Of a DNA stretch of 64,000 nt, positions 53,216-64,000 are shown piece by piece (within the stretch, counting starts at the first letter, position 1; each line of letters opens with the position of its first letter). This stretch comes from Piscicola geometra (taxonomy: Eukaryota; Annelida; Clitellata; Hirudinida; Piscicolidae), in the NCBI GenBank assembly GCA_943735955.1, contig OX030965.1, positions 1,945,201 to 2,009,200 of the forward strand, read 5' to 3'. Position numbers and translations under genes: made by a program. A model generated the notes under the pieces. That model saw nothing but the letters and a program-made list of their open reading frames with translations, was not told the origin of the DNA and ran no database searches.

Positions 53216-54279
53216 AAAATGAAAAAATAGTATTTAATGATGACAATGCCAGTTTAATAAGTAAATCCAAACAAGCGTATATTTTAAGCAAAAAATAAAA
53301 GTTGTTCAACAACAAAAATTTTTGGTTTTGACAGGCTTTGCTTTGGTCAGACTGACATTTTGTAAAAAACTTCCAAATAGCAGGGGCGGCGATCTGTAGA
53401 AAATCTTGGGGGGGTCCACCCCAGGGTTAGAATCAAAGAACTGGTAGCGGCCAATTCAGTGACAGCGATACTATTTAGTATTGGTTGCTGTATTGCGAAT
53501 TCTTTTCGCATCAACTACTAATATTTGTATGGCCAACTATTAAAAATATTCGATACTTAATAAAAAATATTTTTCTATTGCCACTTTAAGCGATTTGAAG
53601 AAAAAAACGATTTTAATAGCTTTTATTATTGGTCATCTATATAAATTCAATTACAAATAGCCATCAACCCTACTAATATCAAAACCACCACTCTAAAAAT
53701 ATAACCACGGTCCACGATTTTGAAGAAAAATTTAACTTTTTTTTAAAGTTTTTAGCGATTTGAGAAAAAAAATTAAGTTTTGCACTGCGTGCTATAGATT
53801 CAATTAATGTTATTATTATGTTTTTTCATTCATTTACTTAAAAAAAAAATTTCAATGATTTTATGAACGACTAAAAAAAGTTTCCACAAATCCTTTTATT
53901 ATTTTGAAAAATCTATTTATCAGTTCTTTTTCTAAAAAAATAAATTTGCATAACATTAAAATAACTATTCAAAAAATGTGCGCAGATTTGTATCCATATG
54001 CCTATGTTCCAATAAAATAGTGAAATTCCTTTCAATAGTGTCAAATGTAACAATAAATGAATAATGATTAAATGTCCGGACAATCTGATTTTAGTCATTA
54101 TATTATAGAAGTATATATAAATATCAAGTCACTAAAAATTAGAATATCAATATAACATAAATATATAGCATAACTAACTAGGTAGACCAGGCATAAATCT
54201 GTATTCCTTTTGTTGATGAAACTCTAAAGATAAATAAACACTTTATTTGGTTAGCCAGTCGAACAGACAGATAAATATG
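53216..54279. other. AT-rich intergenic sequence
   Basis: Contains GCAGGGGCGGCGATC at 53382, which resembles a hAT terminus, but no paired end. No gene is visible. Confidence 0.4.
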
Positions 54280-54687
54280 CACGCTGGGTCAAAAATAACA
54301 TGCCGCTATATATTTTTATATAACTTTGGCAAATGTAAAGCGATTTTCAATTATTTCACAGTTTGACTCAGAAATGAATAAGGAACAAGATTTAAAAAAA
54401 AATTATTTTGACCTTTTTAATCTGTAATACATTCACCTTGTGAAGTTAAAACAAATGTGAAAATATCGAAATATATTTGTGTTTTATAATACAGTTTTCG
54501 CTATTTTCACACTTGTTTTGGTTTCACTAGGTGAAAAGAATGCACATTAAAAGAATCTAAATAAATGTTATAACATCTTATTTTCCATTCATTTCTGAGT
54601 CAAATAGTTGTAAAAAATTTCAAATAGATTTAAATTTGCCAAATTTATAAACAAATATACATTGGGAAATTTTTTTGGCCCACTGTG
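54280..54687. mobile_element. Palindromic MITE, about 408 bp
   Basis: The left half and the reverse complement of the right half are similar throughout: CACGCTGGGTCAAAAATAAC against CACAGTGGGCCAAAAAAATT at the termini, TTTGACTCAGAAATGAAT in both arms, and AAACAAATGTGAAAATATCG against AAACAAGTGTGAAAATAGCG near the centre. The terminus CACxxTGGGxCAAAAA recalls Tc1/mariner ends. Confidence 0.78.
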
Positions 54688-54748
54688 TATATTCAGATAA
54701 CAAAGAATACCTTCTCTGTCTGTTCTCCTATCTTCTCCCCACAGCTTG

Positions 54749-56152
54749 TTAACTCCAATTTCCAAAAAGACCCCTTCGAATGTCTGACCGACTAGCAAAT
54801 TCTTCTGCTAGCTTTTTTAAATCTATACTGTCAAGTATATCCTGATGTGCATGACAAACGGCCAGTGAATTCAAGCGAGGCTGTGTCATAGTTACACGCA
54901 ACCAAGTCTTAAGACGCCGCAAAGCACTAAAAGATCTTTCTGCAGTACAGGACGTTGTTGGACAAACAAGCATCAACCTGATCAATCTTTCAACCTGAGG
55001 AAAGAGATGTCTGACTTCCGGGATCATAGCTTGCATTATTTGTTGCACTTGTGATAAAGTTCTGTATTCATTCTGGTCTTTAAACATAGCTAACTGTGAA
55101 CAAAGACTATTTGCATTTAACTCACGATACTGCTTGCAAATATCATGGTTGACTACACCAGTTAGCAACATTTTCATCAGCTGAAAGTATAAACGCAAAC
55201 CAGGAGAATCTCGATTGAACCTTTCTGTGAGTTGCATGATTGCAATGTCTACGACAGCGTAATAAGCTGCTCGATAATGCTCCTCTGGTGTTGTTGCTAC
55301 ATAAGCTGGGCTCACCTCACAATACTTTTGGGGCGGCTTTCGCACCCGAGGTACAGCAATCGGCTCGAGATCATATGCCAAAACCATTCTGTTTACATCT
55401 CTGAAAATGGCGTTAAACTGTTCATCTGCTCGTAGGCGACGCAGTTCTTGCACAACTGAATCAGTCGCTGCAACCATTCCACTGACCGTGGCACTTGCTG
55501 ACTGCAAAGACTTGTTTAACTGTTCCAGAAGTGAAAACACTAAAACAACTACCTTGAGGGCCAGTGCAGTAGTGCCTTGTTGAAGGTGATAAAAAAGGCC
55601 TCGAGCCTTTACAGCTGTTTCATCAGCAGTACCATTAGAAGCTAATGATTCCAAGCTAACAAGTATTATTTCATTATGTTCAAGCACAGAAGACACTGCA
55701 GATACTCTGGTCAGCCATCTTGTAGGACAAAGAGGTTTTATACTATGTTTCTTATTCAGTGGCTCATCAGGAAAGTCAATTATAAGAGACACTAAAGCAT
55801 CACTAAATTGTTTCTTGAACTTCCCTGAACGATTGTACAAGGCACCTAACTCTTGGACCAACTGAAGTGAATTGCTCACAAAGGGATTTGCGGCAGCTGT
55901 ATGCTGGGCAACAAGAGTTGCACAGTGTGCAGAAGAGTGGAAAAACAATGCAAGTGGATGCTCACTGCTGATAAAAGCCTGACAACCGTTATATCGGCCG
56001 CTCATGTTAGCAGCGCCGTCATAAGTCTGTGCTCTGAGGTTTTCTATAGGTAGCATAATTCTGATCAGAAAATCTTTTACTATAACAGATAAGGTTTTTC
56101 CGGTCTGTCGTGTCTGGTGGGCTGAATAAACCAATAAACTGATCATTAACAT
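54749..56152 (-). pseudogene. ZMYM1-like hAT transposase, C-terminal 467 residues
   Basis: Blocks: IENLRAQTYDGAANMSGRYN (the DGA-N-SG hAT motif with a catalytic Asp), HPLALFFHSSAHCATLVAQH, IKPLCPTRWLTRVSAVSSV (the CxTRW motif) and the C-terminal dimerisation domain LRLMLVCPTTSCTAERSFSA, then LRRLKTWLRVTMTQPRLNSL. It resembles the transposon proteins often annotated as zinc finger MYM-type protein 1-like. The C-terminal frame is intact; the upstream frame is shifted and contains a stop, so the gene as a whole is broken. Confidence 0.85.
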
Positions 56153-56870
56153 TTAGAGCTTCATCAACAAAACGAATGCATATCGATTCCTGCTCTAACC
56201 CATTGCCGTCTTGTGTGCCGTCAACCACAACACCAAACTGGCATGATTCGGCATTAAAAGTGCACACTGCTTTTAACGATAGAATGAGCTAAAAGCATCA
56301 GCATTTCATTTTGGCAGTCATGCGATATGAAACTTGTAGTTTGATTTAACCACAACTTTAGTTTATTATGTCTTTCAGCTAGCAAAGCCAGTAATTGATT
56401 ATAATTGCCATTCTTTTCAATATGCCCTCGAAATGGTAAAGCCTGGCGTGCAAGAAAGCGTATAACGGAAAAAAGCTGCAAAAGACAACTACGATTACCT
56501 GCTTGCTCAGTGAGCTTTTGCTTGGAAAGCTGTGCACAAATAGAAGGTTTCTTCAATTGTTGAAGTTGGAATACAGCGTGAGAGGGGCATGCTGATTTTT
56601 CATGCTTTTCAAATTTTTCAATTGCTTTTTTCTAGTTAACAAAACCATTGTCTATGAAGGCGTCTTCATTTTGTGTGGTTAATGATAATAAAGACAGGCT
56701 TTTAGCTTTTGAACAATGGAAGCATAAAACTTTGTTTATCTCGGTTACATGGAGCCAATGAAAGCGCTTAAACCATGCCGATTGGAATGTGAGAATTTTC
56801 TTTCTCTTTCCAATAGAGCTTTGTTCCTTAATAATTTTTTTTAATGTTTGAAGCCTTTTGAAATTCATCT
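54749..56870 (-). mobile_element. hAT transposon with ZMYM1/TTF-type transposase, nearly complete gene
   Basis: From 56868 down to 54749 on minus: TTF-type zinc-finger start (QSAWFKRFHWLHVTEINKV, then LCFHCSKAKS), a stop at 56632-56634, the DUF4371-type middle (PSICAQLSKQ, then GHIEKNGNYNQLLALLAERH) and the catalytic region (56267-54749). Small frameshifts near 56260 and 56150 split the frame. TIRs were not identified. Confidence 0.82.
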
Positions 56871-56879
56871 AAAAAATTG

Positions 56880-57444
56880 AAAGGGTTGATATTAAGGTGG
56901 ACCTCAGAATTCCCCAAGATCGTCACCCATGCAAAAAAAGTAATATAATATGAATGATTTTATTATAAAAGTGTAAATCTGCCTGCTTGCCAAAAATAAA
57001 CCGATATTTTCTGAAAAGCGTCGTTGAATGTCTGCTTGCGAAAATTGAAAAATCAGAAAATTATTTTTATAAAATATAATATCTTAATTTATATCCATAA
57101 ATACAAAAAAAATAGGTGAAAGAGTATTTGAGTAAGCAAAGAATAATTTAGCTTCAGGCAGCTATCATAACTACGCCTACACAAAATATATTACTGAAGA
57201 AAATTCTGTTTTATGCTATGGTTGACAATCAGGGTTGTATTAAAATATGAGTTGATAAAATATTTCATTTGAAAAATTGAGAGTTAAGATGGACCCCAGG
57301 ACCCCAATAGCATCGCTGCCCATACATACTCACAATTTATTACTGCATTAAACAATTTTATTCCATGGTTGACGATTATGCTCATATCAAAATAGAAATA
57401 GAAAAAAATTGTTGAAAAAAGTGGGGGGGTCCTGACCACCCATG
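56880..57444. repeat. Family C dispersed repeat, two partial copies
   Basis: TTAAGGTGGACCTCAGAATT (56890) and TTAAGATGGACCCCAGGACC (57285) start two related segments. The second contains CCCATACATACTCACAATTT, TTCCATGGTTGACGATTATG and GGGGGGGTCCTGACC. Positions 57121-57185 match 46648-46705 in reverse. The LINE-B copy at 57464 is inserted at the far edge. Confidence 0.6.
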
Positions 57445-57463
57445 GTATATTTACATATATTGT

Positions 57464-58382
57464 CAATCAATCAATCAATCAAATAGATTTCTATAGCGCT
57501 CTTTCTTCAAATTCAAGAGCGCTCGTAAATAAATTTGTCGAACAGATATGTCTTCAGATCCTTACGAAAAGTAAATAATGATTTAGACGTAGTTAAATAA
57601 GGAGGTAATGAGTTCCAAATATATGGACCTGCATAATGGAAAGAACGTTTAGCAAAAGAGTTATTAATGGAAGGGATGAAATAATGATTTTGAGTGGATG
57701 ATCTTAAATGACTTCTATGAGGGTGAGTTATTAATGATTTGAGGTATATTGGGGATACTGGGGAGTTTTTTAATTTAAACATAAAAACACAGATTTTAAA
57801 TATAATCCTAAATTTGATGGGGAGCCAATGTAATAAGATGAGAGAGGGTGTAATGTGGTGATAAATAGGAGTACGGCTAACGACTCTAGCAGCATAATTA
57901 AATACTTTATTTAATGGTTTTAAAGTAGTTTCAGGTAAATTATAGTAGAGTGAGTTACAAAAGTCAATTCGAGATAAAACAAGTGCAGAGACTAACATCT
58001 TTAAAGAAGGGTCATCTAAGTAAGGTAATAATTGTCTGATACGTCTGAGATGAAAATAGCAAGATTTAGTGACTGATAGAATTTGGTTTGATAAGGTTAA
58101 TTTTGAATCGAAAATAAATCCTAAGCTACGAATATGATTAGATGGAACAATAGTATGAGTGGCGAAATTACATGGGCCATTAATTAGTTTACCATTTTTA
58201 TCAAAAAATATAAGTTCAAACTTTAGTGGATTTAATTTTAAAGACATTGAGCTAGACCAGTTTTCAATAGATAATAGACATGAAGATATAGACGACATAA
58301 CAGTATTATATGATGATGTATCGAAGCTGACATATAACTGCGAATCGTCAGCATTGTATATTTAAATATATTGTATATTTAC
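57464..58382 (-). mobile_element. LINE family B copy with 3' hairpin, TGAT tail and 19-bp target-site duplication
   Basis: 5'-truncated in the RT FADD box (ADDSQLY near 58345). The 261-residue frame 57513-58298 (SSISSCLLSIENWSSSMSLK, GFIFDSKLTLSNQILSVTKS, LHWLPIKFRIIFKICVFMF, WNSLPPYLTTSKSLFTFRKD) ends FDKFIYERS. Then come the hairpin AGCGCTCTT, GAATTTGAAGA, AAGAGCGCT and (TGAT)n. The flanks GTATATTTACATATATTGT at 57445-57463 and 58383-58401 are identical. Confidence 0.93.
57513..58298 (-). pseudogene. LINE-B RT thumb and C-terminal part
   Basis: Uninterrupted frame covering the end of the RT palm, thumb and C-terminal extension with the natural stop, but lacking the endonuclease and most of the palm through 5' truncation at insertion. 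It serves as the reference for the C-terminus of the broken copies at 20225-22010 and 28215-29990. Confidence 0.85.
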
Positions 58383-58401
58383 ATATATTGTTTAATTTTG
58401 C

Positions 58402-59010
58402 AATATTTTTACCTACAGGTGTTATTTCTTGGGGACATCGATGGAAAAACTGACGAGTAATGAGCCACTGCATCTCCAAAGAATTGGCACTTCAGATTAA
58501 TTTAGTGGACCGGAAGGGAAAAAGAGCCTTCAGCACCACACATTTTCAATGTTATATACCGTAAGTTGTTAGATAATTATGCTGATATTGTTTCATTATA
58601 CTCTCATCATGATTTAGTATTCTATTGTTTTGAACATAAAACCAAAATTATGTTAAGTTCCAGTTATTTAATTCATAAATAAATTATTCAGAACAGGTTC
58701 TATAAAGACCAACTCATCGATACCTGAAACAAACAAAAGAGAAATCGAATACATGTATCCAAATGGCTGACAGGAGCCAGTGATAGAGATGGCAAGAGGG
58801 GAAGAAGAGCAAGCCAGCCAATATCGAAAAGAAATAATCTCGAAAATCTTGCCGACTGTCGCATTGAATTTTCCGATTAATCAAATTGTTGATATTTTGA
58901 CTATTTTTTAAATATCTTTAAATTTATGCTTGACAGACATATTTTAGTTGTTTTTTTTACAATAAATAATTTTTCAATCAATCATGTGTTCGTTTTAAGT
59001 TTTAGCGTAT
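58402..59010. other. Unassigned AT-rich stretch
   Basis: Short higher-GC islands at 58430-58560 and 58735-58810 (with GAAATCGAATACATG) could be decayed retroelement pieces, but no motif is convincing. Confidence 0.35.
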
Positions 59011-59200
59011 ATGCTATACAGGCAGCCCACATCGAAAATCCCATATAGCCCACATAAGGCCCATAAAGCCTACATAGCCCACATAATGCCCCCTTAGAAA
59101 TAGTCCATATGGGTCCCACATAATTTGATTTATCATTTTGACATGGGTCCCATATAGGCAGCCCATGTGTGAGTGTTCACAGGGTAGGTACCTGACCCCT
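59011..59200. repeat. Irregular tandem repeat of CCCATATAGCCCACAT
   Basis: Repeated variants of GCCCACATAAGGCCCATA and GGTCCCATATAGGCAGCCCA in about 150 bp. Non-coding; origin unknown. Confidence 0.65.
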
Positions 59201-59625
59201 TCATGAACCCGTATTGAGTAAACCCTATTTATATTTTCAAATATTCAAAAGAATTTACATTTATTTGTATGGAGTCTAAAAACCCCTTGTCCGCACACAC
59301 TGCTGTTTGAAGATAAATCTTGTATCATTATCATAACGTCTACCAACAAATCCCTGTTGTCTTTTGCTGGATCACTCCCTCGAGCACATGCTCAATTCTT
59401 TTTCTTCTCCTAATAACTCACAGGTTATACGTGTTGAAACGACTGCTCTATCAATTGTGGCAGTTTAACGTTTTTTTATTTGTTTGAATCTATCGCATGC
59501 AAAGGCAATACGTTGAGATGTGTGCAGGAGTGGTGGAGGGTGATCTCACGAGTTTCCAGATAAATATCTTCGCTAAAAACAAAAGGATAAACAATTGAAA
59601 CAAAAATAATTTTTCCACTAAACAT

Positions 59626-62601
59626 TTATTTAGGTCTTAGAATAAAAAAGAGGGTGGTGCTGATGATGATGACGGAGAGAATGCACAAGAGAGTCAAAGC
59701 CACTCTGTTCTGGAGACCTCTGCGTGGAAGGATGGATAGATGAGTGGATGAGGAGGATGGATGGTTGGATGAGTGGATGAAGAGGATGGATGGATTGATG
59801 AGTGGATGAGGAGGATGGATGGATTGATGAGTGGATGAGGAGGATGGATGGATTGATGAGTGGATGAGAAGGAGGCTGATGGATGTATAAACAGAAGGAT
59901 CGAGTATTTGGCCATGGAAAGAAAAGAAGAAAGGAAGGAAAGAAAAAAAAGGAAGGAATACAACATACACAAAAATATAAAATGAAATACAATACAATAA
60001 AGTACAATACAATAAAGTACAATACAATAAAGTACAATACAATAAAGTACAATACAATAAAGTACAATACAATAAAGTACAATGCAATAAAGTACAATGC
60101 AATAAAGTACAATACAATAAAGTGCAATACAATAAAGTACAATGCAATACAACTACGAGTATTATTAACGTGGCGTAAAACCGAACGATCTTATTATTTT
60201 TGAATTTGTATATATTGATATAAGCGAATTTAAGTATTTTGGAGGGAAGGAAGGAAAGAAGGAAGGAAGGAAGGAAGGAAGGAAGGAAGGAAGGAAGGAA
60301 GGAAGGAAGGAAGGAAGGAAGAAAGGAAGGAAGGAAGGAAGGAAGGACCTCCGCAGCATGGACGACAGCACTCTGGAACTCCTTCCTAACTCATCATTTG
60401 TCCTGTTCAGCTGCAAGGGATTCAGATGACGCCATTGATTGAATAATGAGTTGATGCAATAATTAATAATAATAATACTAACAAAAGTACTTATATTAAT
60501 AATAACAACAACAGTAATATAAATAATAATCATCATCAAAGTACAAACAATATTAATGCAAAGGTGAGTGACCCTGTCGTTGGCCCTCTGTAGCGTGCTC
60601 CTCTGCTCGCTCAAGTCCTCGAGGATCTGGGCACCCACCTGTTCTGCATGCCACCACCACAACAACAAGCATTGCAACATTGCAATTCGTATATTAACAT
60701 TAGAAATAGAAAAAGTAGCACTGATGTTGGTCATGATAGTGATGATGATGATGTTGGTCATGATAGTGATGATGATGATAATGATGTTAGTCATGAAAGT
60801 GATGATGATGATAATGATGTTGGTCATGATAGTGATGATGATGATAATGATACCTGTTTCGAGACAGGTTCTGAGGCCTGAGTCGAGGTGCTGTGACGTC
60901 ATTTCGAGTTTTTCTGCATTCGTCAACAAGTTGGCTCTCTGTGATTGGTGGAAGGAGTGGTTGCATGATGGATGGATGGTGGAGGGAGTGGTTGCATGAT
61001 GGATGGATGGTGGAAGGAGTGGTTGCATGATGGATGGATGGGGGAAGGAGTGGTTGCACGATGGATGGATGGGGGAAGGAGTGGTTGCATGATGGATGGA
61101 TGGGGGAAGGAGTGGTTGCATGATGGATGGATGGGGGAAGGAGTGGTTGCATGATGGATGGATGGGGGAAGGAGTGGTTGCATGATGGATGGATGGGGGA
61201 AGGAGTGGTTGCATGATGGATGGATGGGGGAAGGAGTGGTTGCATGATGGATGGATGGGGGAAGGAGTGGTTGCATGATGGATGGATGGGGGAAGGAGTG
61301 GTTGCATGATGGATGGATGGTGTTAAAAGATGCTTTATTTTTGCATACAAACGACTAACTGATAGATTTAAAAGATTTCTTAACGATCTATTTTTATCCT
61401 TCGGATTTTAAAGATTAATTTCCGAAAAAAGTAATTTTCATTATATAAGATTATTTTTTGAACTTAAATTGACGGATTTAAATGAATTATTGACGGATTT
61501 TTTTTGGTCTATACTGTTCACAGCCTGACAGACGCAGGCCATGTTACAATGGTTCTGAGAACCATGTTTCTTATGCGCCGAGGCGCCACTCCACACGACG
61601 TACACATCTCTCAATGCATACGTCGCAAACACCGCATCATGTACACTAGGTATATGATAGTTCACGGTTGCTTGTCAAGGATTCGAACAGGCAACCTTTA
61701 AGTTGCAAGTCCGACGTCTACCATATAAGCCATTCCCGCTAAATGAATAATTGACGGATTTAAATGAATAATTGACGGATTTAAATGAATAATTGACGGA
61801 TTTAAATGAATAATTGACGTTTTGAATGATTAATTGATGGATTTTAATGATTAATTGTCAATTAAAGTGGTTCAAAAAGTAATGATTTTATTAGAAAACG
61901 ACCATGTCTTCAGTCATCTGAGCCTCTCCATTGCTGAAGAGTTCGTCTCTCAGTTGAGCATCAAATCCTAACGAAATTCTGGCTCTTTTCTTGATTGGTT
62001 ATTAGATTTAATTGGATTAATTGGTTGGTTAGCAATTAGTTTTGGTTTATTAAGAATGACAAATTAAAAATTTGTTTAATGAATTATTTATTGATATTTA
62101 ATTGATAAAAATATATGAAAAGAGTAGGCAAGAAAGCAACCAACATAGTCTTTTTCAAGCTTCATGAGCTCAACTTGGTGACTCTGCAGACGGTTTTGGA
62201 ACTTGGATCTTTCCAGAAGAGGAACACTCCGTATTTCCAGTTCTATTTGCTCCAGCTGAGCGATGGGATGTTTATTTACTCAGATTTACAATATTTCAAA
62301 CCAATAGGAATTCGTTTTGAACTAATTAGTCAATACTTGGCATTGATGTTTTACTGATTATATTTTTTATTCAATCTCTCACCAATTCTCTTGCCTCCAT
62401 CATCAACCTTTCCACAACCTTTACACATTGTTCTTTACTTTCTGATTAAGCAAAAAATATATAAAATATTATTTTTTAATAAACTTTTGAATTGAATATA
62501 TTCTTACTTCCAATAAGTTTGGCTAGTTTATTGATTTCAGTCACTATCTCAGCAGTCACTTGAGAATATTGTTGCTCAAAAGCCTCTATACTTTCAGCCA
62601 T
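59626..62601 (-). CDS. vti1: Vti1-family Qb-SNARE, eight exons
   Basis: Exons 62601-62508, 62441-62383, 62255-62145, 61989-61903, 60938-60854, 60643-60573, 60410-60349 and 59719-59626 join in frame to 663 nt: 220 residues plus TAA. The N-terminal Habc domain begins MAESIEAFEQQYSQVTAEIV and includes LLEQIELEIRSVP and KRARISLGFDAQLRDEL. The SNARE motif spans about residues 128-190 (RANLLTNAEKLEMTSQHLDS, EQVGAQILEDLSEQRSTLQ, then NRTNDELGRSSRVLSSML; RVL-SM-R follows the Vti1 consensus). The C-terminal membrane anchor is GLQNRVALTLLCILSVIII, ending FFILRPK. Length and exon order fit animal Vti1a/b (217-232 residues). Vti1 acts in Golgi, trans-Golgi and endosomal vesicle fusion. Whether 1a or 1b is not resolved. 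Introns 4, 6 and 7 are filled by satellites and a SINE. Confidence 0.95.
59735..60348. repeat. vti1 intron 7 satellites: GGATGGATGA, 15-bp AATACAATAAAGTAC and GGAA arrays
   Basis: Positions 59735-59880 hold GATGGATGGATTGATGAGTG units of 30 bp. Positions 59985-60150 hold about eleven (CAATACAATAAAGTA) units. Positions 60240-60346 are (GGAA)n up to two bases from the donor of exon 7. TTATTAACGTGGCGTAAAAC at 60160 is the dispersed tail motif that precedes the 15-bp array. Confidence 0.92.
60720..60853. repeat. GAT-based microsatellite in vti1 intron 5
   Basis: ATGTTGGTCATGATAGTGAT units of 36-39 bp containing GATGATGAT, about four copies. Confidence 0.88.
60955..61322. repeat. 31-bp minisatellite in vti1 intron 4
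   Basis: About twelve almost identical units of GGAGTGGTTGCATGATGGAT, then GGATGGGGGAA. It starts within 20 bp of the exon 5 acceptor. The long antisense frames (NHSFPHPSIMQP repeated) are artefacts. Confidence 0.95.
61465..61860. repeat. 21-bp repeat (AAATGAATAATTGACGGATTT) split by a SINE
   Basis: One to two units lie at 61465-61500 and about five at 61739-61830; the type 1 SINE separates them. Confidence 0.85.
61498..61738 (-). mobile_element. tRNA-derived SINE, type 1 (minus), in vti1 intron 4
   Basis: Read on minus: AGCGGGAATGGCTTATATGG head, box B TGTTCGAATCC, ATCATATACCTAGTGTACAT hairpin, GTGTACGTCGTGTGGAGTGG, GCGTCTGTCAGGCTGTGAAC and poly-A. Closest to 21078-21322. Host-gene strand. 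Confidence 0.87.
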
Positions 62602-62641
62602 ATTATATTTTGATTTAAATTAAATAGAAAATATTAATATA

Positions 62642-62899
62642 ATCACTTATTAAAATCCAATCATTTGGCATCAAAAGACATATTTAAAGTAACATTTAGT
62701 TAATTACTCTTGCCTTGTACATTTAACTAGTGATGTGCTTGGAATTAATTATATTTATATTTATTTTTTTACAATTTTGCTAAAAACACACTGATAACTT
62801 CAAATGTCTATTTCAAAGAACAAAAAAATTAGTTAAATTTTATTTTGATGTAATAAAAAAATAAAAAAACAATCTTTATTTATTTTTATTCAGAAAACG
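62642..62899. other. AT-rich upstream region of vti1
   Basis: No TATA-type core or other promoter signal could be placed with confidence. 5' UTR and transcription start are unknown. Confidence 0.35.
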
Positions 62900-63215
62900 T
62901 TGTAGTAGTAGTAGTAGTAGTCTTTATAGTGCCTTTGTCTCGACACTTCATATCTTTTTCTTCATCTCCCCCTTTCTCTTCTCTCCCTCTGTCTCCAGAT
63001 CGCTCCCACACTTCTCAGCACCACTTCTTCTATCCTCCGATCCTCCTCCTGGTAACCAAGGACCCCTTCCATCGGGTCCTGTTTTCCACGCTCCCTTCTC
63101 CAAACCGTCAGCCATTCTTCTCTCCACTCTTCATACAACCCACACTCCAGCAAAACGTGCCTCTCATTCTCTTCCTCCCCACAAACACACTTCCTATCCT
63201 CCTTCTCATAATCCT
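62900..63215 (-). mobile_element. LINE family E 3' fragment
   Basis: Minus frame EKEDRKCVCGEEENERHVLL, then ECGLYEEWREEWLTVW, GVLGYQEED; a Cys-x-Cys, His, Cys motif typical of LINE C-termini. It is followed by a pyrimidine-rich stretch and a short (TAG)n run (62903-62922). It matches 10385-10560 and shows that the large TAG array there is the same tail expanded. Confidence 0.75.
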
Positions 63216-63870
63216 ATATATATACACATATATATATACATATTAGTATAGGTATATGGTTGTAATTAAAATGAAATATTTTTAATAAAAACTGATTAAT
63301 TTCATTAACAATAATATTTATTTTCTGACACTACTTTAAAATACTTTTATTGGTATTTATGAAAATTTTAAGTTGTTTCATTATTCATAAGCGAGGGTCT
63401 TGACGCTCCAAAGGGTTTACGCCACGTTAATAATATTCTTCGTTCTATATTATTGTATCTTATTTTAGTCAAACTATTACCTCAGGGTTACTAATAATCG
63501 ATCATGTCTCCTTATACATGCACCAGTTTCTCAACGGTAACAACAGCACGAGGTGACTGAATGGGGAATTGCAGCTGAACAATGCGCCTAAGGCATTGCG
63601 TCTTCGATGACAGCTCCACTTGTAACTAGCAACAAGCAGTAACGAGCCTCTGTGATTGCACTATCCACACCCATACGGCTCAAATTTGATTTGAAATTAC
63701 TTTTTAGCGTTTTCTGACGTTCTTCTTGAGACTTTGTCTCTTGTTTCCCTTGAAATCTCTTTGTTTAGACTCAGACAACGAATTGTCTCCTTTTATAATC
63801 TCAAATAGGTTCACACGGACTTTTCTTAATAACTTTTAACATATTGTTTGAGAAGCAACACGTTGGCCAA
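63216..63870. other. AT-rich sequence with a dispersed tail motif
   Basis: Positions 63415-63470 carry TTTACGCCACGTTAATAATA, then TTATTGTATCTTATTTTAG, matching 30714-30755 and, in reverse, 60146-60195. No gene is seen in the rest. Confidence 0.45.
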
Positions 63871-63958
63871 AAGATTCCACCAACTTCATCAACAAGAACA
63901 ACAAAAACAAAAACAGTGACAACAACAGGTTAAAACAAGTCGACCAACCAAGTCAAGC

Positions 63959-63998
<40 letters not shown>

Positions 63999-64000
63999 TC
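63871..64000. repeat. CAA-rich simple repeat at the window end
   Basis: (ACAACA)n and (CAA)n with short interruptions, pure CAA from 63957 to the end. It continues beyond the window. Confidence 0.93.

Noticed and set aside
59626..60152. Three overlapping minus-strand ORFs rich in Tyr/Cys/Leu/Ile
   Set aside because: They translate the 15-bp AATACAATAAAGTAC array; only the terminal 31 residues belong to vti1 exon 8.
60787..61350. 187- and 380-codon minus-strand ORFs with NHSFPHPSIMQP repeats
   Set aside because: Product of the 31-bp minisatellite in vti1 intron 4. Only the short QRANLLTNAEKLEMTSQHL part is real, as vti1 exon 5.

Overview
This is a eukaryotic, animal-type genomic window: AT-rich and intron-bearing, with GT-AG introns and genes spread thinly among transposable elements and simple repeats. 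No bacterial operons, ribosome binding sites, rRNA or CRISPR structure are present. Degenerate CCCTAA-like stretches fit a TTAGGG-type telomere repeat. The gene families (peflin-type penta-EF-hand protein, PR/SET zinc-finger protein, ribosomal protein P2, Vti1 SNARE) and the repeat mix (RTE/CFDP2-like, CR1/L2-like and other LINEs, hAT, piggyBac, tRNA-derived SINEs) point to an invertebrate metazoan. The phylum cannot be fixed from the sequence alone.

Layout. 0-8 kb: a broken, near-full-length LINE (family A) inside a 29-bp satellite; a LINE-tail repeat; then a six-exon minus-strand gene for a small secreted cysteine-rich protein (5279-7723), assembled here from splice sites. Its introns hold a LINE-D remnant and a GAT array. 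8-14 kb: LINE and SINE fragments, a CAP-domain pseudogene, a TAG-tailed LINE and a complete-looking TIR DNA transposon (11725-13625) with a long transposase frame. 14.7-19 kb: a second LINE-A copy nested in another TIR element. 19.5-22.3 kb: a 273-bp tandem duplication with telomere-like motifs, and a LINE-B copy split by a SINE. 22.9-30.5 kb: a peflin-like gene whose introns are filled with satellites and a LINE. 31-41.5 kb: nested DNA elements, hAT, piggyBac and SINE copies. 41.8-44.2 kb: a three-exon PRDM-like gene. 44.5-47.2 kb: satellites and MITEs. 47.4-48.1 kb: RPLP2. 48.8-58.4 kb: a DUF89/ARMT1-like pseudogene, a zinc-finger-bearing TIR element, two hAT transposons, a palindromic MITE and a LINE-B insertion. 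59.6-62.6 kb: an eight-exon vti1 gene.

The host genes are unrelated housekeeping or regulatory genes and form no pathway: vesicle fusion (Vti1), calcium-dependent adaptor (peflin), ribosomal stalk (P2), transcription factor (PRDM) and one unknown secreted protein. The strongest non-gene theme is nested transposition. Several insertions can be dated against each other through target-site duplications, and many microsatellites start exactly at LINE or SINE 3' ends, so retrotransposon tails appear to seed them. Exon coordinates come from manual splice-site and reading-frame analysis; no alignment or RNA evidence was available.
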